Shown here piece after piece: positions 1 to 11,100 of a DNA stretch of 64,000 nt (positions within the stretch are counted from its first letter, which is position 1; every line of letters begins with the position of its first letter). Below the pieces are notes generated by a model. It was not told the DNA's origin and ran no database searches. It saw only the letters and a program-made list of their open reading frames with translations. Source of the stretch: Nectonema munidae (taxonomy: Eukaryota > Nematomorpha > Nectonematoida > Nectonematidae). The stretch covers positions 925,501-989,500 of the forward strand of contig JAUIRK010000883.1 of the NCBI GenBank assembly GCA_030549495.1, read 5' to 3'. The position numbers and the translations under genes are program-made.

Positions 1-84
1 ATTGTTTCCATAAATGAAACTAGCATGGTTGATTTGGTATAAAAATATATATTTCATTTAAAATTTGAGATATATTTGAAAACA

Positions 85-316
85 GCGCCAGCAGGCTCTC
101 ATTACGACAACGTACTTGTGTGTATCTTACGCTCATACTGCACTATCGAAAGCCAAGGCTATCTCTCCTCTCATTAATAATAGCCTAACGTTGCCATTAG
201 TACTGTACTTACTTGAAGGCCAGGATACACTATAAATACTCACTCATGTTTCACTTAAGACATCACTTCTCTCTTTGCTTTCTAATAAACTTCACATATA
301 CTTGTCTCTTTATTGT
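85..316 (+). repeat. 5' LTR of the retroelement fossil
   Basis: This 231-232-base stretch recurs at 5085-5316 with two differences. It carries a TATA-like TATAAATA at 231-238 and a polyadenylation signal AATAAA at 284-289, as expected of U3 and R. The edges do not read TG...CA: just outside and at the ends I read ACA and TGT, which is unusual for an LTR. Confidence 0.88.
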
Positions 317-318
317 CG

Positions 319-336
319 TGGTGACAGCGGTGGGAT
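319..336 (+). other. tRNA primer-binding site of the retroelement fossil
   Basis: TGGTGACAGCGGTGGGAT begins two bases after the 5' LTR. It begins with TGG, the complement of CCA, and pairs with the 3' end typical of animal tRNA-Leu (…ATCCCACCGCTGCCACCA) except at one position. The tRNA assignment is from memory of tRNA-Leu 3' ends. Confidence 0.6.
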
Positions 337-3300
337 AAAAAGGAAAGATGAGTTTCAGACCTCCAAAGCAATGGCTGCTTGGTGAAAAAGAGACGCTTTC
401 TTCTTTTTCTAACTGGCATTCCAATATGATGTTTCACCTTTCATTATGCCCAGAGTTTGCGATCTTTTTAGAGTCATCATGGGAACCTAAATCAGTGAAA
501 AATCATGGGTTTAAAGATGACGAAACTTCTGAGCATGAAATTTCAAGTCTTCAAAAGACCATCACTTTGGAACGAATGCTAGGCTTAATCGCTACTTTTT
601 CCCCACCTTTATTAAGAAACGATATTCTCAAAAGCAGTACTAGCTTAAATTGGATATGGAAGAGAATAAGAAAATACTATTGTCTCTCTCAAAATGAGGT
701 TAACTTTCTTAATATATGTAATTTTTCTTTAGAACCCGATGAACGCTATGAGGCATTTTATCAACGTATATTGGCTCATATTGAAGATAACTTGTTAACC
801 GTTGAATCGGGGTTAATTCATGATGGGAAGGTTTCTCAATTTGATGAAAACATTTCTCCAACTACTGAAAGACTTGCTGTTTTCTTATGGTTGAAGATGA
901 TTGATCAAAGGTTACCTTCACTTGTTGCTCGGGTATATGCTCATGAGCTTCAAACACATACTCTTAAAGACATTCAGCCATTAATTGTAAATTCTTTGGA
1001 GACTTTATTAAAAGATTTGGACACTCAGGAAGTTGCAAAACGTAAGTTTTTCAAAAACGTTGAAAAACCAGCCAAGATTGAGCAATAATTCAAAAATATC
1101 TGCTTCATTTGATAGAGATAATAGAAGCAAAAAGATATGTTTTTTTTGTAAAGATAATGGTCGTAGATTTTTGGGACACGATTACCGAAGTTGTTGGTAC
1201 AGGCCCAATACAAGTACAAATCAGACTTCAAATGCTCAACAAATTTCGACTCGCATGCCTGAATTAGAAGACAAGTTTTATGAAAATGGAGTTTTCCTTG
1301 GCAAAGTGGACTGCGGAACTTCTCCATATCTTGATGGATACTGTCAACATGTTCCTTTTCGTTTAATAATTGACACTGGGGCAACATCATCAATAATTTC
1401 ATCTTCCTTTGTTCACAAACTTAATATGTTACCGCTTCGTACTGGACATACAGCTAGATCTGCCGATAAATCAGTCCTTCCTATTTGTGGAAAAATATCT
1501 TTAGACTTGAACATAAAGAATATTGACGTTTCAATTAAAGGCCTTGTGATGGAGAAGATGGACTATGACATTTTAGGTGGCATTCCTTTCTGCAGAGCAA
1601 ATGATATAAAAGTTTACATCAAAGATCAACTTATTAGTTTTCGTGGCAGATTGTTTCATTATGGACCAAACGAATCATCTGTTTTTCAAAAATCCCATAT
1701 GGTTAGAACAAAAAAAAACAAGTGTTACTGCCAGGAGACCATATTTTAATCAAAGATAAATCCTTAAAAAAAATCGATGGAGAAATTGCAGTAGAACCAA
1801 GTAAAGAAGTAGAGGATTCCGGATTTGATCCATATTTCACAAAAGTTATCGATGACTCTTTTAAAATGTCTAACTTCAAGGAAGTGCCTATCACATTTAA
1901 CAAAAATCAACACGTTGCCATGATCTACCAAACCTACAATCCTGAAGTTTCAAGTGCTTTAACTACCGAAGCAGGTATCTCTTCAAAAGTTTCAATTGAC
2001 CCTGATGGAATACTCTCGAACAAACAAAAACAAGCGTTTAAAATGCTACATCTAAAGTTCGATAAAGTCTTTTCCCCTGAATTCAAAGTTTACAATGGTA
2101 AGAGTGGAAAAATTTACGCAAGGGTTTTGTTCGGCCCAGTAAAACCAAGATGTGAAAAAGGAAAACTTCCTCATTATAATCACTCTACTCTTCAACTACT
2201 TCAAAAGGAAGCGGACAAACTGGAAGATCTCGGCGTGTTAGCGAAACCAGAAGACTTGGGGATAACAGTAAAATTTGTATCACCTAGCTTCCTTATAAAA
2301 AAAAAGATGGATCAATGAGGTTTGTAACTGCTTTCAATAATTTAAGTCCATACACTACACTTTTACCAACGTGCTCAATATCATGTGATGACATCCTTAG
2401 AAAAATATCTTCTTTTAAGTTCATAATAAAGTCTGATTTAACTAAAAGTTTTTTTCAGATTCCATTGGCAAGATCCTCAATGCCATATCTTGCGACAGTA
2501 ACTCCATTTAAAGGCATCCGAGTATATACTCGTTCAGCAATGGGTATGCCTGGTTCTTCCGAATTTCTTCAAGAACTAATAAGTAGAGTTTTTGGCGATT
2601 TTCTTCAAGAAGGTTTCTTATCTATTATTGCCGACGATCTTTTTATAGGAGCCAATACGATTGAAGAGCTTCACCAAAATTGGTCAAAAGTTTTAAAAAG
2701 ACTTTCAGAAAATGATTTGAGTCTCTCGGCTTCAAAAACTATAATTTCTCCAAAAACAGAAGTAATTTTGGGTTGGAAATGGACAAAAGGTACAATCACG
2801 CCTTCTAACCATAAAGTCTCCTCTTTAGCAAGTATTGAAAAACCATCCACTTGCTCATCCATGCGCTCCTTTTTAGGAGCATACAGAGCTATATCCAGAT
2901 GCATTCCAAGGTATTCCACAGTTCTATCTCCTTTGGAATCAGCGATCAAAGGATTGGATGGAAAGCAAAAAATTGTTTGGGATGAAGATTTACAAATTTC
3001 ATTCAAGACTGCACAAAATTTATTAAAATCAGCAGAAGTTCTAACACTCCCTAGAAAATCGGACAGGCTTACAATTACAGTGGATGCGTCTCCAATGAAT
3101 AGAGGACATGGAGCAACTCTTCTTATTGATAGAAATGGTGATCAAAAACTAGCTGAGTTCTTCAGTTTCAAATTAAAAGATCATCAATTAAAATGGTTTC
3201 CATGCGAGCTCGAAGCCTTAGCAATATCCACCGCAATAAAGCATTTTTCTCCAATTATAAAAGACTCAATTTTTACGACAAAAGTTTTAACCGACTCAAA

Positions 3301-5084
3301 ACCGTGTGTTGATGCTTATCAAAGATTAAAAAAAGGACATTTTTCTTCTTCAGCAAGAGTTTCTTCATTTTTATCTACACTTAGCGGTGCTAATATTGAA
3401 ATATATCACATAAAAGGTTCAGAAAATATGGCAAGCGACTTCTCTTCTCGTAACCCTAACTCTTGTTATGAGAAAAACTGCCAAATCTGCAACTTTGTTC
3501 AAGATTCCATATCTTCAATTGTCAATACAATAAAAATTGATGATGTCCTTCAAGGGAGAATGAAAATGCCATTTACGAACAAACTCACGTGGTCTGCTTT
3601 ACAAAAAAGGTGTTATATTTTAAGAAAAGTTTTTGCACACTTAAAGAATGGAACAAGCCCATCAAAAAAGGAGAAGTGCACTAGAGTTAAGAGATTACTC
3701 GGTATAGCTACAATAGATAGAAATGGTATCATAGTTACTAAAGGCGATTCAGCAAAACAACTCATCATAATTCCAGATACTTTCCTTCCAGGTATTCTTC
3801 ATTCTCTACACCTTCAGTTTAACCATCCTGCGAAAACACAGTTGAAGCGTCTTTTTGATCGTTTTTTTTATGGCTTATACAGTGAGAAACTAATCAATAG
3901 TATTGATGAAGCATGCAGTATTTGTCGTTCTATTAAGTACATGCCAAAAAATCTCTTGGAGCAAGCCCCTGCCTTAAGAGGATCAAAGCCTGGACAAGTA
4001 TTTTATGCAGATGTTATCAGAAGAAATGATCAAAAAATTTTCGTTTTGAGAGAAACATTTTCCAGTTTTACAACAGCTTCTCTCCTTGAAAGTGAGAAAA
4101 TAGAAGACATCAGAACAGCAATTATACTCAACTCTTCTTTTATTAGGTGTGATAATTGCAAAATACGAACTGATGCAAGTACTTCTTTTCAAAGCCTTCA
4201 AAAAGACCCCTTGCTAAAAGAATTGGGGATTGAAGTTGAAATTGGTCACATAAAAAACAAGAACTCAAACTGCTTTGTAGACAAAGCTATTCAAGAACTA
4301 GAAACAAGCATTTTAAAGATGTTTCCTGAAAAAGTTAAAATAACCAATGTGGATTTACAACTAGCAATCAGGAGCATCAATCTTCTTATACGGAGGCAAA
4401 ACCTATCTGCAAAAGAAATCCTTTTTAGAAGAAATCACTTTACAGACGAACAAATTCATTTCAACGATAAATGTTTCTTTGAAGAGCAGCAGAACTTAGC
4501 TAACAAGACCAGATCTTCAAAGTGTTCAAAATTTTCAAAGGAAGATTCCAAAATTCATAATTTTGAAATTGGAGATTTAGTATACCTAAAAGAAGAAAAA
4601 AGTAAGATCAAGGTAAGAAGTAAATATATCATATATAACTTACAAAATAAATATGCAATATTGAAAAAGATAACAAATGGCGAAATCGGTAAGCAATCAT
4701 ATCATGTACCAAAAGCTATGCTGTTACCAATAACTGATTTTAATCTTACAGATAAGTTCAAGGATTTAGTTGAAGATGACGATACAGAAGATGAAAATAC
4801 GAAAGAGGTACCTTTGGAGACAAGCAAAGAAGACTTTGACTTGAACGACGGCGGCGAACAATATAACCATTCAGAATTACCGGAAAGGCATCCAAAGTCG
4901 TTTGAAGATATGATGGATGGTAGGAGACATTCCGATAATTATATCCAAAAAAGCAAAAGTCAGACAGACTCAAAGGGAGATGAGAAAGAAAGAGAAGACT
5001 CTTTACAAAAGAATAACTCCAGAAGCCAACGATGTAGAAATCCCCCTAAATGGCTACAAGATTACGAGAGAGAGTAAAAGGGAA

Positions 5085-5316
5085 GCGCCAGCAGGCTCTC
5101 ATTACGACAACGTACTTGTGTGTATCTTACGCTCATACTGCACTATCGAAAGCCAAGGCTATCTCTCCTCTCATTAATAATAGCCTAACGTTGCCATTAG
5201 TACTGTACTTACTTAAAGGCCAGGATACACTATAAATACTCACTCATGTTTCACTTAAGACATCACTTCTCTCTTTGCTTTCTAATAAACTTCACCTATA
5301 CTTGTCTCTTTATTGT
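5085..5316 (+). repeat. 3' LTR of the retroelement fossil
   Basis: A near-exact copy of the repeat at 85-316, offset by exactly 5000 bases. It is preceded by a purine-rich run at about 5065-5083 that fits a polypurine tract. Confidence 0.88.
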
Positions 5317-5869
5317 TTTATTTGAAAGAATGTTTTTGGAGACAATTTTTAGAAGTAAACCACAAATTTGATTAATATTTATAGGTATTTTCAAATTCTA
5401 AATGTAAAAACTGAGTCCAGAAATTAAACCAGGCATGGCCTATTTAGTATAAAAACATATATTTTATTAGATATATTTCTGCTCAATTAAAATTTTGATT
5501 GACATTTTCTAAAAAGTGGCCATGATTATTGAAAAAATTAAATATATAAAGTGTTATATGTTCAAAACTGTATGTAAATTTAAATTGTCAAGGGAGTATA
5601 TAATATAGACCCTAAGTTATAAGGTTAACTACAGATAATTTTAAAATTTTGCTGAAAAATTTTAATTTTTGATTTTGATTGACAGTTTTGGACATTAAAA
5701 GGTCATTCAACTACCAAAATGGTATCAAAAGATGCAGCTAGCGATTTTAGGAAAAGTCACGAAATTTGAAAGGATATGATTCAGAAAATGTTGTACAATT
5801 AATTTTTTAGTAAAGGGGGGGGGGGCGTTTTACGCCCCCAGCACTAATTGGGTTAATGAGAACTATCAA
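5317..5869. other. AT-rich non-coding stretch
   Basis: No gene is visible. Bases around 5430-5480 resemble the left flank of the LTR element (about 20-70), so the element landed in or beside an older local repeat. A G run of 13 lies near 5814-5826. Confidence 0.5.
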
Positions 5870-6310
5870 ATGGAATCCATTTGATTCATAATTCTATTCC
5901 TCCGGGTTTGCGTAAGAGAAACATTCTCACCTATGTCTAAAGTCTGTGTTGAGTTTTCCAACGAGTGTATTAGATTTTACTTTTTGGAACCTGTTTCTTG
6001 ACATTGCTTTTCTAAACCAAAAGGATGCCTATATCTTCTGCTTCTAACCAATAATGTTCAATTCTGGGAAGTTTGTTATACCCTGATAACAAAAGAATAC
6101 TAATAATCTTTTAACTTCATCTAAATTGACAGAAAATGTATCTTCATTTTTAATTTTTTTGAATAATAGTTTGTTTGACATTTTATCAAATCAAAAACTT
6201 GTTCACTCCAAAATTTTTTGAAAATACCAAATGGGAACTCATCAGCATTTTCCTCAATTACATATTCTTTCAGCTCTTCTTCGATCTTTATTTCAACGTC
6301 TAAGAATACT
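5870..6310 (-). pseudogene. Decayed piggyBac-type transposase remnant
   Basis: Read on the minus strand, pieces in several frames resemble the start of the piggyBac transposase domain: an acidic lead-in, then a segment like FKKFWSEQVFDLIKCQTNYY, matching the family pattern of a phenylalanine-rich helix followed by I..QTN.YA. Further on are fragments like the conserved GYxxxPxxxxYW block. Stops and frame changes are frequent, so it is a relic. It could be the distant parent family of the 130-bp TTAA-flanked MITEs in this window, but no terminal repeat links them. The assignment rests on motif memory only. Confidence 0.4.
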
Positions 6311-7149
6311 CAAAATTTTTCAATTATTTGTTTCATTTGGCTTTACTAATTGTATTTTGTTGATTAGGCAAATCTTTATTCAAAAAAACTTCAACTGAAT
6401 CAAGTATATGTTCTATATTTTTCCGAATCACTCAACACGTCTTGTTTTGGAGGAATTGCAATTACACTTTGTATATGATTTTGCAAACTTTGCCCTTGAT
6501 CGACTAAAAAATCACAACTTCTTTCAATCTATCAAAAGAATCAACATCACCCATGGTTTAAAAAACTTAATTGATTCTGAAATAATTAAGAATTCTAATA
6601 AAATTTTTAAAAAATTAAGAAATTAAAAATATTAATTTTTTATTTCAAAAATACAGCTTATTTTCCCCGTGTCGTCATATAAGGACACTGGTTAAATTTA
6701 AAAAAAAAGAATAAACTAAAAAAATTTCGAAAATTTTTGTTAAACATTTAATTTTAAGTTTAAATGGGAAAAAATAAAAAAGTAAGAAATTTTTTTTTTG
6801 AAATAATAGGTCTAGAACTAGAAAAATTCCAAAAAAATTCATTATGCAACTAAGAGTTTGAATAGTAAGGGGATGACATTTTTGTTGGACTTCTGGTGCT
6901 GAGATAATCGTCGTACAGGCACGTCATCTATAAGCTTTTCTTTTTCGTTCCTTTTTAAATCATTACCTCCATTCCAATTGTGCTTTGAATTTAATTTCTC
7001 AATTTCAGACGCATCTTTCAATGCCCTTCTTCTTAACTGGTTATCTAAGTAATTTAAAAGGTTTGTTGAAGATAAGGTATATCTATTTTCCTTTTTAACA
7101 GTGTAATAAAGAAAGAAGGCTGATTCAAAAAGACGTATAAATGCTTGGA
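6311..7149. other. AT-rich non-coding stretch
   Basis: Poly-A and poly-T rich sequence. The 72-codon open frame at 6408-6626 has no recognisable motif and looks like chance. Confidence 0.5.
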
Positions 7150-7640
7150 AAAGTATTCTTTAAAGTTGCGTGAGAATTGTGCGAAGAATGTTCTTCTAGG
7201 CTTTGCAAAGACGGTTTGTGTTTGCGACGAATAGGAGAAAAGTGTAGAGGACACGACATGTGCGTTACCGAACAATGCCGAAGGAGTTTGTGTGTGTGTA
7301 AGGGACGCACATTACGAGGTTGAAGCCAGAAAATCTTGCCGAAATAAAAAAAAGGATGAAGTAACGGTGTTTGAGTGATAGGGATTGTATGGGTGGGTAC
7401 TGTAAGCAAGGGCACTCTGTTGAAAAAATAAAAACATCGGTCTGTGCATGTCTTGAAGGGCCAAACTTGTAAAAAGTTTGCGAGATTCCATGAGTATTGT
7501 GAGAGAAGTAGGGAGTGTGGAAGGAAACAAATATGTAAGAGTGTGCATAAATGGTTACGGTTTCAAAGACAATGAGTGTGAGCCACTCGATGGGGAGGCG
7601 TGTTGGTGTGGATGGCTCCCAAACGTAAAAAAGGCAAGAT
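7150..7640 (+). pseudogene. Broken gene with EB-like cysteine-rich modules
   Basis: The plus strand holds at least four short stretches with cysteine spacing like EB/EGF-type extracellular modules. They lie near 7180-7310 (with CKDGLC and CVC), 7383-7450 (CLSDRDCMGGYC, then CAC), 7450-7555 (QTCKKF…EYCERSRECG) and 7560-7620 (NECEPLDGEACWC). Each is plausible protein, but they lie in different frames and stops separate them, so no single open frame covers the locus. Base composition here is richer in G than the flanks. EB modules occur in secreted or membrane-anchored invertebrate proteins. I infer a decayed host gene or exon cluster; sequencing errors in a real gene are the alternative. The open frames on the minus strand here are shadows. 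Confidence 0.45.
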
Positions 7641-8214
7641 CAGTTTGAACGAAAATAGCAAAGAATGGAAGAAAATATAGAAAGAAAATTGGATCTTTAG
7701 CAGCGAATTGTTCATGAATAAAGTTGAGGCGCGACAAAAAGAAAGAATTGTGAAGGTTTTGATGAAAAAAAAAAGTTAAAGACAACGACGGCAGAGAAAT
7801 AATGGAGACTTCGTCCAAGAAAATAATTGGAATAGAAATGAAAAAAAGATGCATATCCCTGATATATTTCTCTTTATCTTTAATATTTTATGTGTTACTT
7901 ATATTGATTCTTATATCCATCTATAAGGTATGGTATAAATGGTACTACGAATTACCATTTGTTCTTTGAAATCATCATCATCCATTTTGCCTTCTAAGCC
8001 TGGTTATTGTTCCCAGAGAGTCGGGGTCAACCAGTTTCCTGCAACAACTACGCCATTTCATTCTTCGAAATGAATAGTTTTAAACAACTTTCATTCAAAA
8101 AAAAATTTTTTAGCAGGTAAATTTTTATTCTTAATTATATATTATCATTTTATTATCTATATTTTATTTCTTTTCCTTATTTGAGGTAGGTATACATGTT
8201 AAAATAAGGAAAAT
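7641..8214. other. Non-coding stretch right of the EB-like locus
   Basis: A purine-rich run to about 7850 may contain more decayed module sequence, but no cysteine pattern is clear. The remainder is AT-rich with nothing recognisable. Confidence 0.4.
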
Positions 8215-8550
8215 GATTTCAACAAATAGAGGAGGTTGGATTAATCATGAAGAACGACGTATACAAAAATGATTAGATCCTAAAGCCATATGGCTGGGGT
8301 GAGTCGGATCAAAGTTAAAACAAAAAAATGATTTCAAAATTTTTGTGATGAAAGAACTAAAAAGATGAATACTATATAAATAGCAGAAGTTGGATTAACC
8401 ATGAAGAACGAAAGTAAATTTCTACACAAAAAATGATTGGATCGTAAAGCCATCAAAAACAAAAAAATGATTTAAAAATTTTTATGACGAAAGAACTAAA
8501 AAGATTAATACTATACAAATAGCAGAAGTTGTATTAACCATGAAGAACAA
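8215..8550 (+). repeat. Tandem repeat, about 140-155 bp unit
   Basis: The phrase ATAGCAGAAGTTGGATTAAC followed by CATGAAGAAC recurs with small changes at about 8225, 8379 and 8518. Shared sequence between the occurrences (AAAAATGATTGGATC, AAAGAACTAAAAAGAT) shows two full units and a partial third. Confidence 0.7.
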
Positions 8551-8649
8551 ACTAAACAGTAGAATTTTTAATCGAATGTGCGAAGAATAACTTACGTTAG
8601 TTCTTCAGAGGTAGGTTACTGGAAATGAGAGTAGAAGTTCAGATATTTT

Positions 8650-9494
8650 TGGTGTAACAAAAACACCAACTTGCTTCTAGGTTTGACGATTCAAAATGGC
8701 TTTTACAATTGGCGTACCTCGCAAAGATTTTTACAGAAATTAACAACTTGAATACATCAATGCAAGGCCGAAATGAGACACTGGTAGGAAGAGCAGAAAA
8801 GTTGACAGCATTCAAAGAGAAGCTCAGCTTGTGGAAACGAAAAATTTCCGTTGGAAAAACTTCATCATTTCCCAACCTTACTTTGATTTTGCAGATAATT
8901 CATGAAGCTTTCTTTAATGAAGATGTGTAAATTCCAAAAATACATTACCGAGAATATGTCCATCTATAGCTGTGTCAGAAACAACATTTGATGTGAAAAT
9001 TAAAGATCTACCTCCGGAAATTTCTGTTATCTACCAATTAGAAGAGCAACTAATTGAAATAAAAATGACAAAGCTCTTAAATATGATTTTAAAACAGGAA
9101 CTTTGAGTGCTTTCTGGGCAAAGATTTATAAAGAAAAAGATGGGTGGTGTTCCAAGCACTTAAGATCCTTCTTCCTTTCCCAACAACGTATTTGTGTGAG
9201 ACAGGTTTTTCATCTATGGCTGTTAAAAATAAATATCGAAATCGTTTATCACCGGAGCACGACATGCGATGTTGTCTGTCAACAATAAAACCCCGTTTTG
9301 AAGAGCTTTTAAAAAACTTTAAACATTGTAATAAATAAGACATTTCTTTTGTAAATCAATAAATAGCATTTTGATTTCGTAAATCAAAGTTAGATAATAA
9401 TGTTTTAAACGATCTTTCTTATTTTTTTTACATGTTGAGTCGCGAATGTTTGTGTCGTACGTAAAATGGGTCGGAAAAAGATTAAGAACCGCTG
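8650..9494 (+). mobile_element. hAT transposon remnant (ZBED/SCAND3-like)
   Basis: At 8690-8930 the plus strand encodes a segment resembling the ZBED5/SCAND3-type transposase middle (LAYLAKIFTEINNLNTSMQG, then LTAFKEKLSLW). At about 9090-9338 it encodes the C-terminal hAT dimerisation region (YLCETGFSSMAVKNKYRNRL, then DMRCCLSTIKPRFEEL). About 150 bases of weaker sequence and at least one frame change near 9143 separate the blocks. GATTAAGAACCGCTG at 9480-9494 matches the hAT terminal consensus (CAGNGGTTCTTAA in reverse) and should be the right end. The N-terminal half and left terminus are missing, so it cannot move by itself. Confidence 0.75.
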
Positions 9495-11100
9495 CTATAT
9501 GCAAATTGCATGAGTTTGTGCTAAAAGTATTTTTAAATTTATTTTCTAACCATTCATATATATTTCACATTTTTTTCGGTTTTTAAGGAGCTATCATATC
9601 GATCTATACTGGGCCAGCAATCTACATATGTTTTAGAACATAATTGTTGAAAATTGAATACGATGCATTGCTAGACAAAGTATAAAATTCACATCCTCTT
9701 CGGTTCAAAATTTATCGTGGCCTTATACCCGTTTAAAACATTATGCCATTTTTTTAGGTATTCTCTGGTTCCCTAAGTCACGGTAATTTGATAGATTTTA
9801 TGGGGTGATGATAAGCCTTATGAATTTTATAGAATTTTTTTTATAGAAATATAGAATATCTATATGAGAAGACATATTATTATTTGTTACAGTAATTGGT
9901 ATATGGGCGTTTAACATGTAAATCACGCTTTCTCAACGCAGCACATGTTGACCGACCAAGGGTCCATGAAGAGTTTAAAGGAAAATTTTGTTGAAGACAT
10001 TTATATGCTGATGCATTATTTGATTGCTGGTGTGTTAATTAACTTTACAACCTATTAGACTTACTTCCAAATAAGTAATGACTTTGTTGTCAAGGGAACA
10101 TTTTTTGTGACTGTTATGTCCTTAGATCTCAAAATAAAGAATTTGAGCCGTTTTTAAATACAATTAAGGGGGACTAGTATTTTAATTAAATAACTCAAAT
10201 TTTATATTATGTCTCCGTCTTCTACAATCACGAATATTAATTTTTGTTCATAAAGAACAAGCTTATTGTTTTCTTTGCTACTCACCAAAATAAAAATGTT
10301 TGCCTATTAGTAAAATAAATTTTATGAATAGAAACGCTCCAATTTTTTAAATTCAGAAATTTTTTTATGAACACACCAGCTATTGCTTCATGTCTGTTTA
10401 CACTATAATTTTATCTACTAGGAACATATGTTACTTTCAAAAAGAATACTTAAAATATTCTTCAATAAATTTGTAGTGATTCATTTCATAGTATAGGAGT
10501 GTGTACAGTACAAATGAATAGAAACTTCAGAATACTGACTGGAACAATTCTTTTTATCTGTTGTAAAATAGATATTAGCTTGATAGAAAATTTTAGATTG
10601 GGGGAGGGGGTGCAGCGTGGTATTTGATTAAACCAAAAATTACGATTGTGTGATGGGCTGGAAAATTTGTGAAAGACTGTCTTAAAAAGTTCAAAAACTA
10701 AGCATTATATTTATTCTTCAATATATAATAAGTTTGCTAATTGATTATTATTATTGTACATAATATATACACACAAACTTTAAATAAAAACTATATGCTT
10801 GTTGAAATACTAAAGTTAAACAATGCTAATTAAAAGAGACATACATCTGAATCATAAGCGCATGGGTTTAAAGAAACGAAATGGCGTTTTTCAAAGCTTA
10901 AAAAAATAATAAATCATTTTAACTATAAGGAGAATTAATTGGACAAATGCAGATGAATAATAATAATAAAAAAAAGATGTTTTAAAATATTTCTTAAAAT
11001 GCTCCAAAGCAGTTGAAAAAGTTTAGAAGAGGAGTTAAAGAGTTGCTTCTGCTTTCCCTTCTTTTGCGAAATGCGATTCTCGTGGCGCTGACTTTACGAA
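9495..11100. other. AT-rich non-coding stretch
   Basis: No gene or clear repeat is visible. The part just below 11100 should hold the 3' untranslated region of the minus-strand phosphatase. A minus-strand AATAAA (TTTATT near 10709) is a possible polyadenylation signal. Confidence 0.45.

Larger units (their letters stand above)
85..5316 (+). mobile_element. LTR retrotransposon fossil, Ty3/gypsy-like
   Basis: Two near-identical repeats of about 231 bp bound a 4.8-kb interior. Reading left to right the interior holds a primer-binding site, a gag region (from about 348), a zinc-knuckle-like stretch (near 1140-1200), an aspartic protease core with DTGA (near 1370), reverse transcriptase (about 2300-2800, with an ADD active-site triplet), RNase H (about 3070-3460) and integrase with an HH-CC zinc site (about 3800-3960) followed by a core. 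The gag-pro-RT-RH-IN order fits Ty3/gypsy; the lineage is uncertain. Coding is spread over about four overlapping or abutting frames, so there are roughly three frame changes, and at least one may be the natural frameshift such families use. The LTRs differ at only two positions, so the insertion is recent. The word ATTTGAAA occurs at 74-81 and 5320-5327, a possible target duplication, though it sits 2-3 bases outside the shared LTR edges. Confidence 0.88.

Noticed and set aside
7054-7854. Overlapping minus-strand open frames
   Set aside because: They are shadows of the G-rich plus strand, where the cysteine modules are.
8215-8550. CRISPR-like array
   Set aside because: Units of about 140-155 bp without short repeats and unique spacers, in a eukaryotic genome; a plain tandem repeat.
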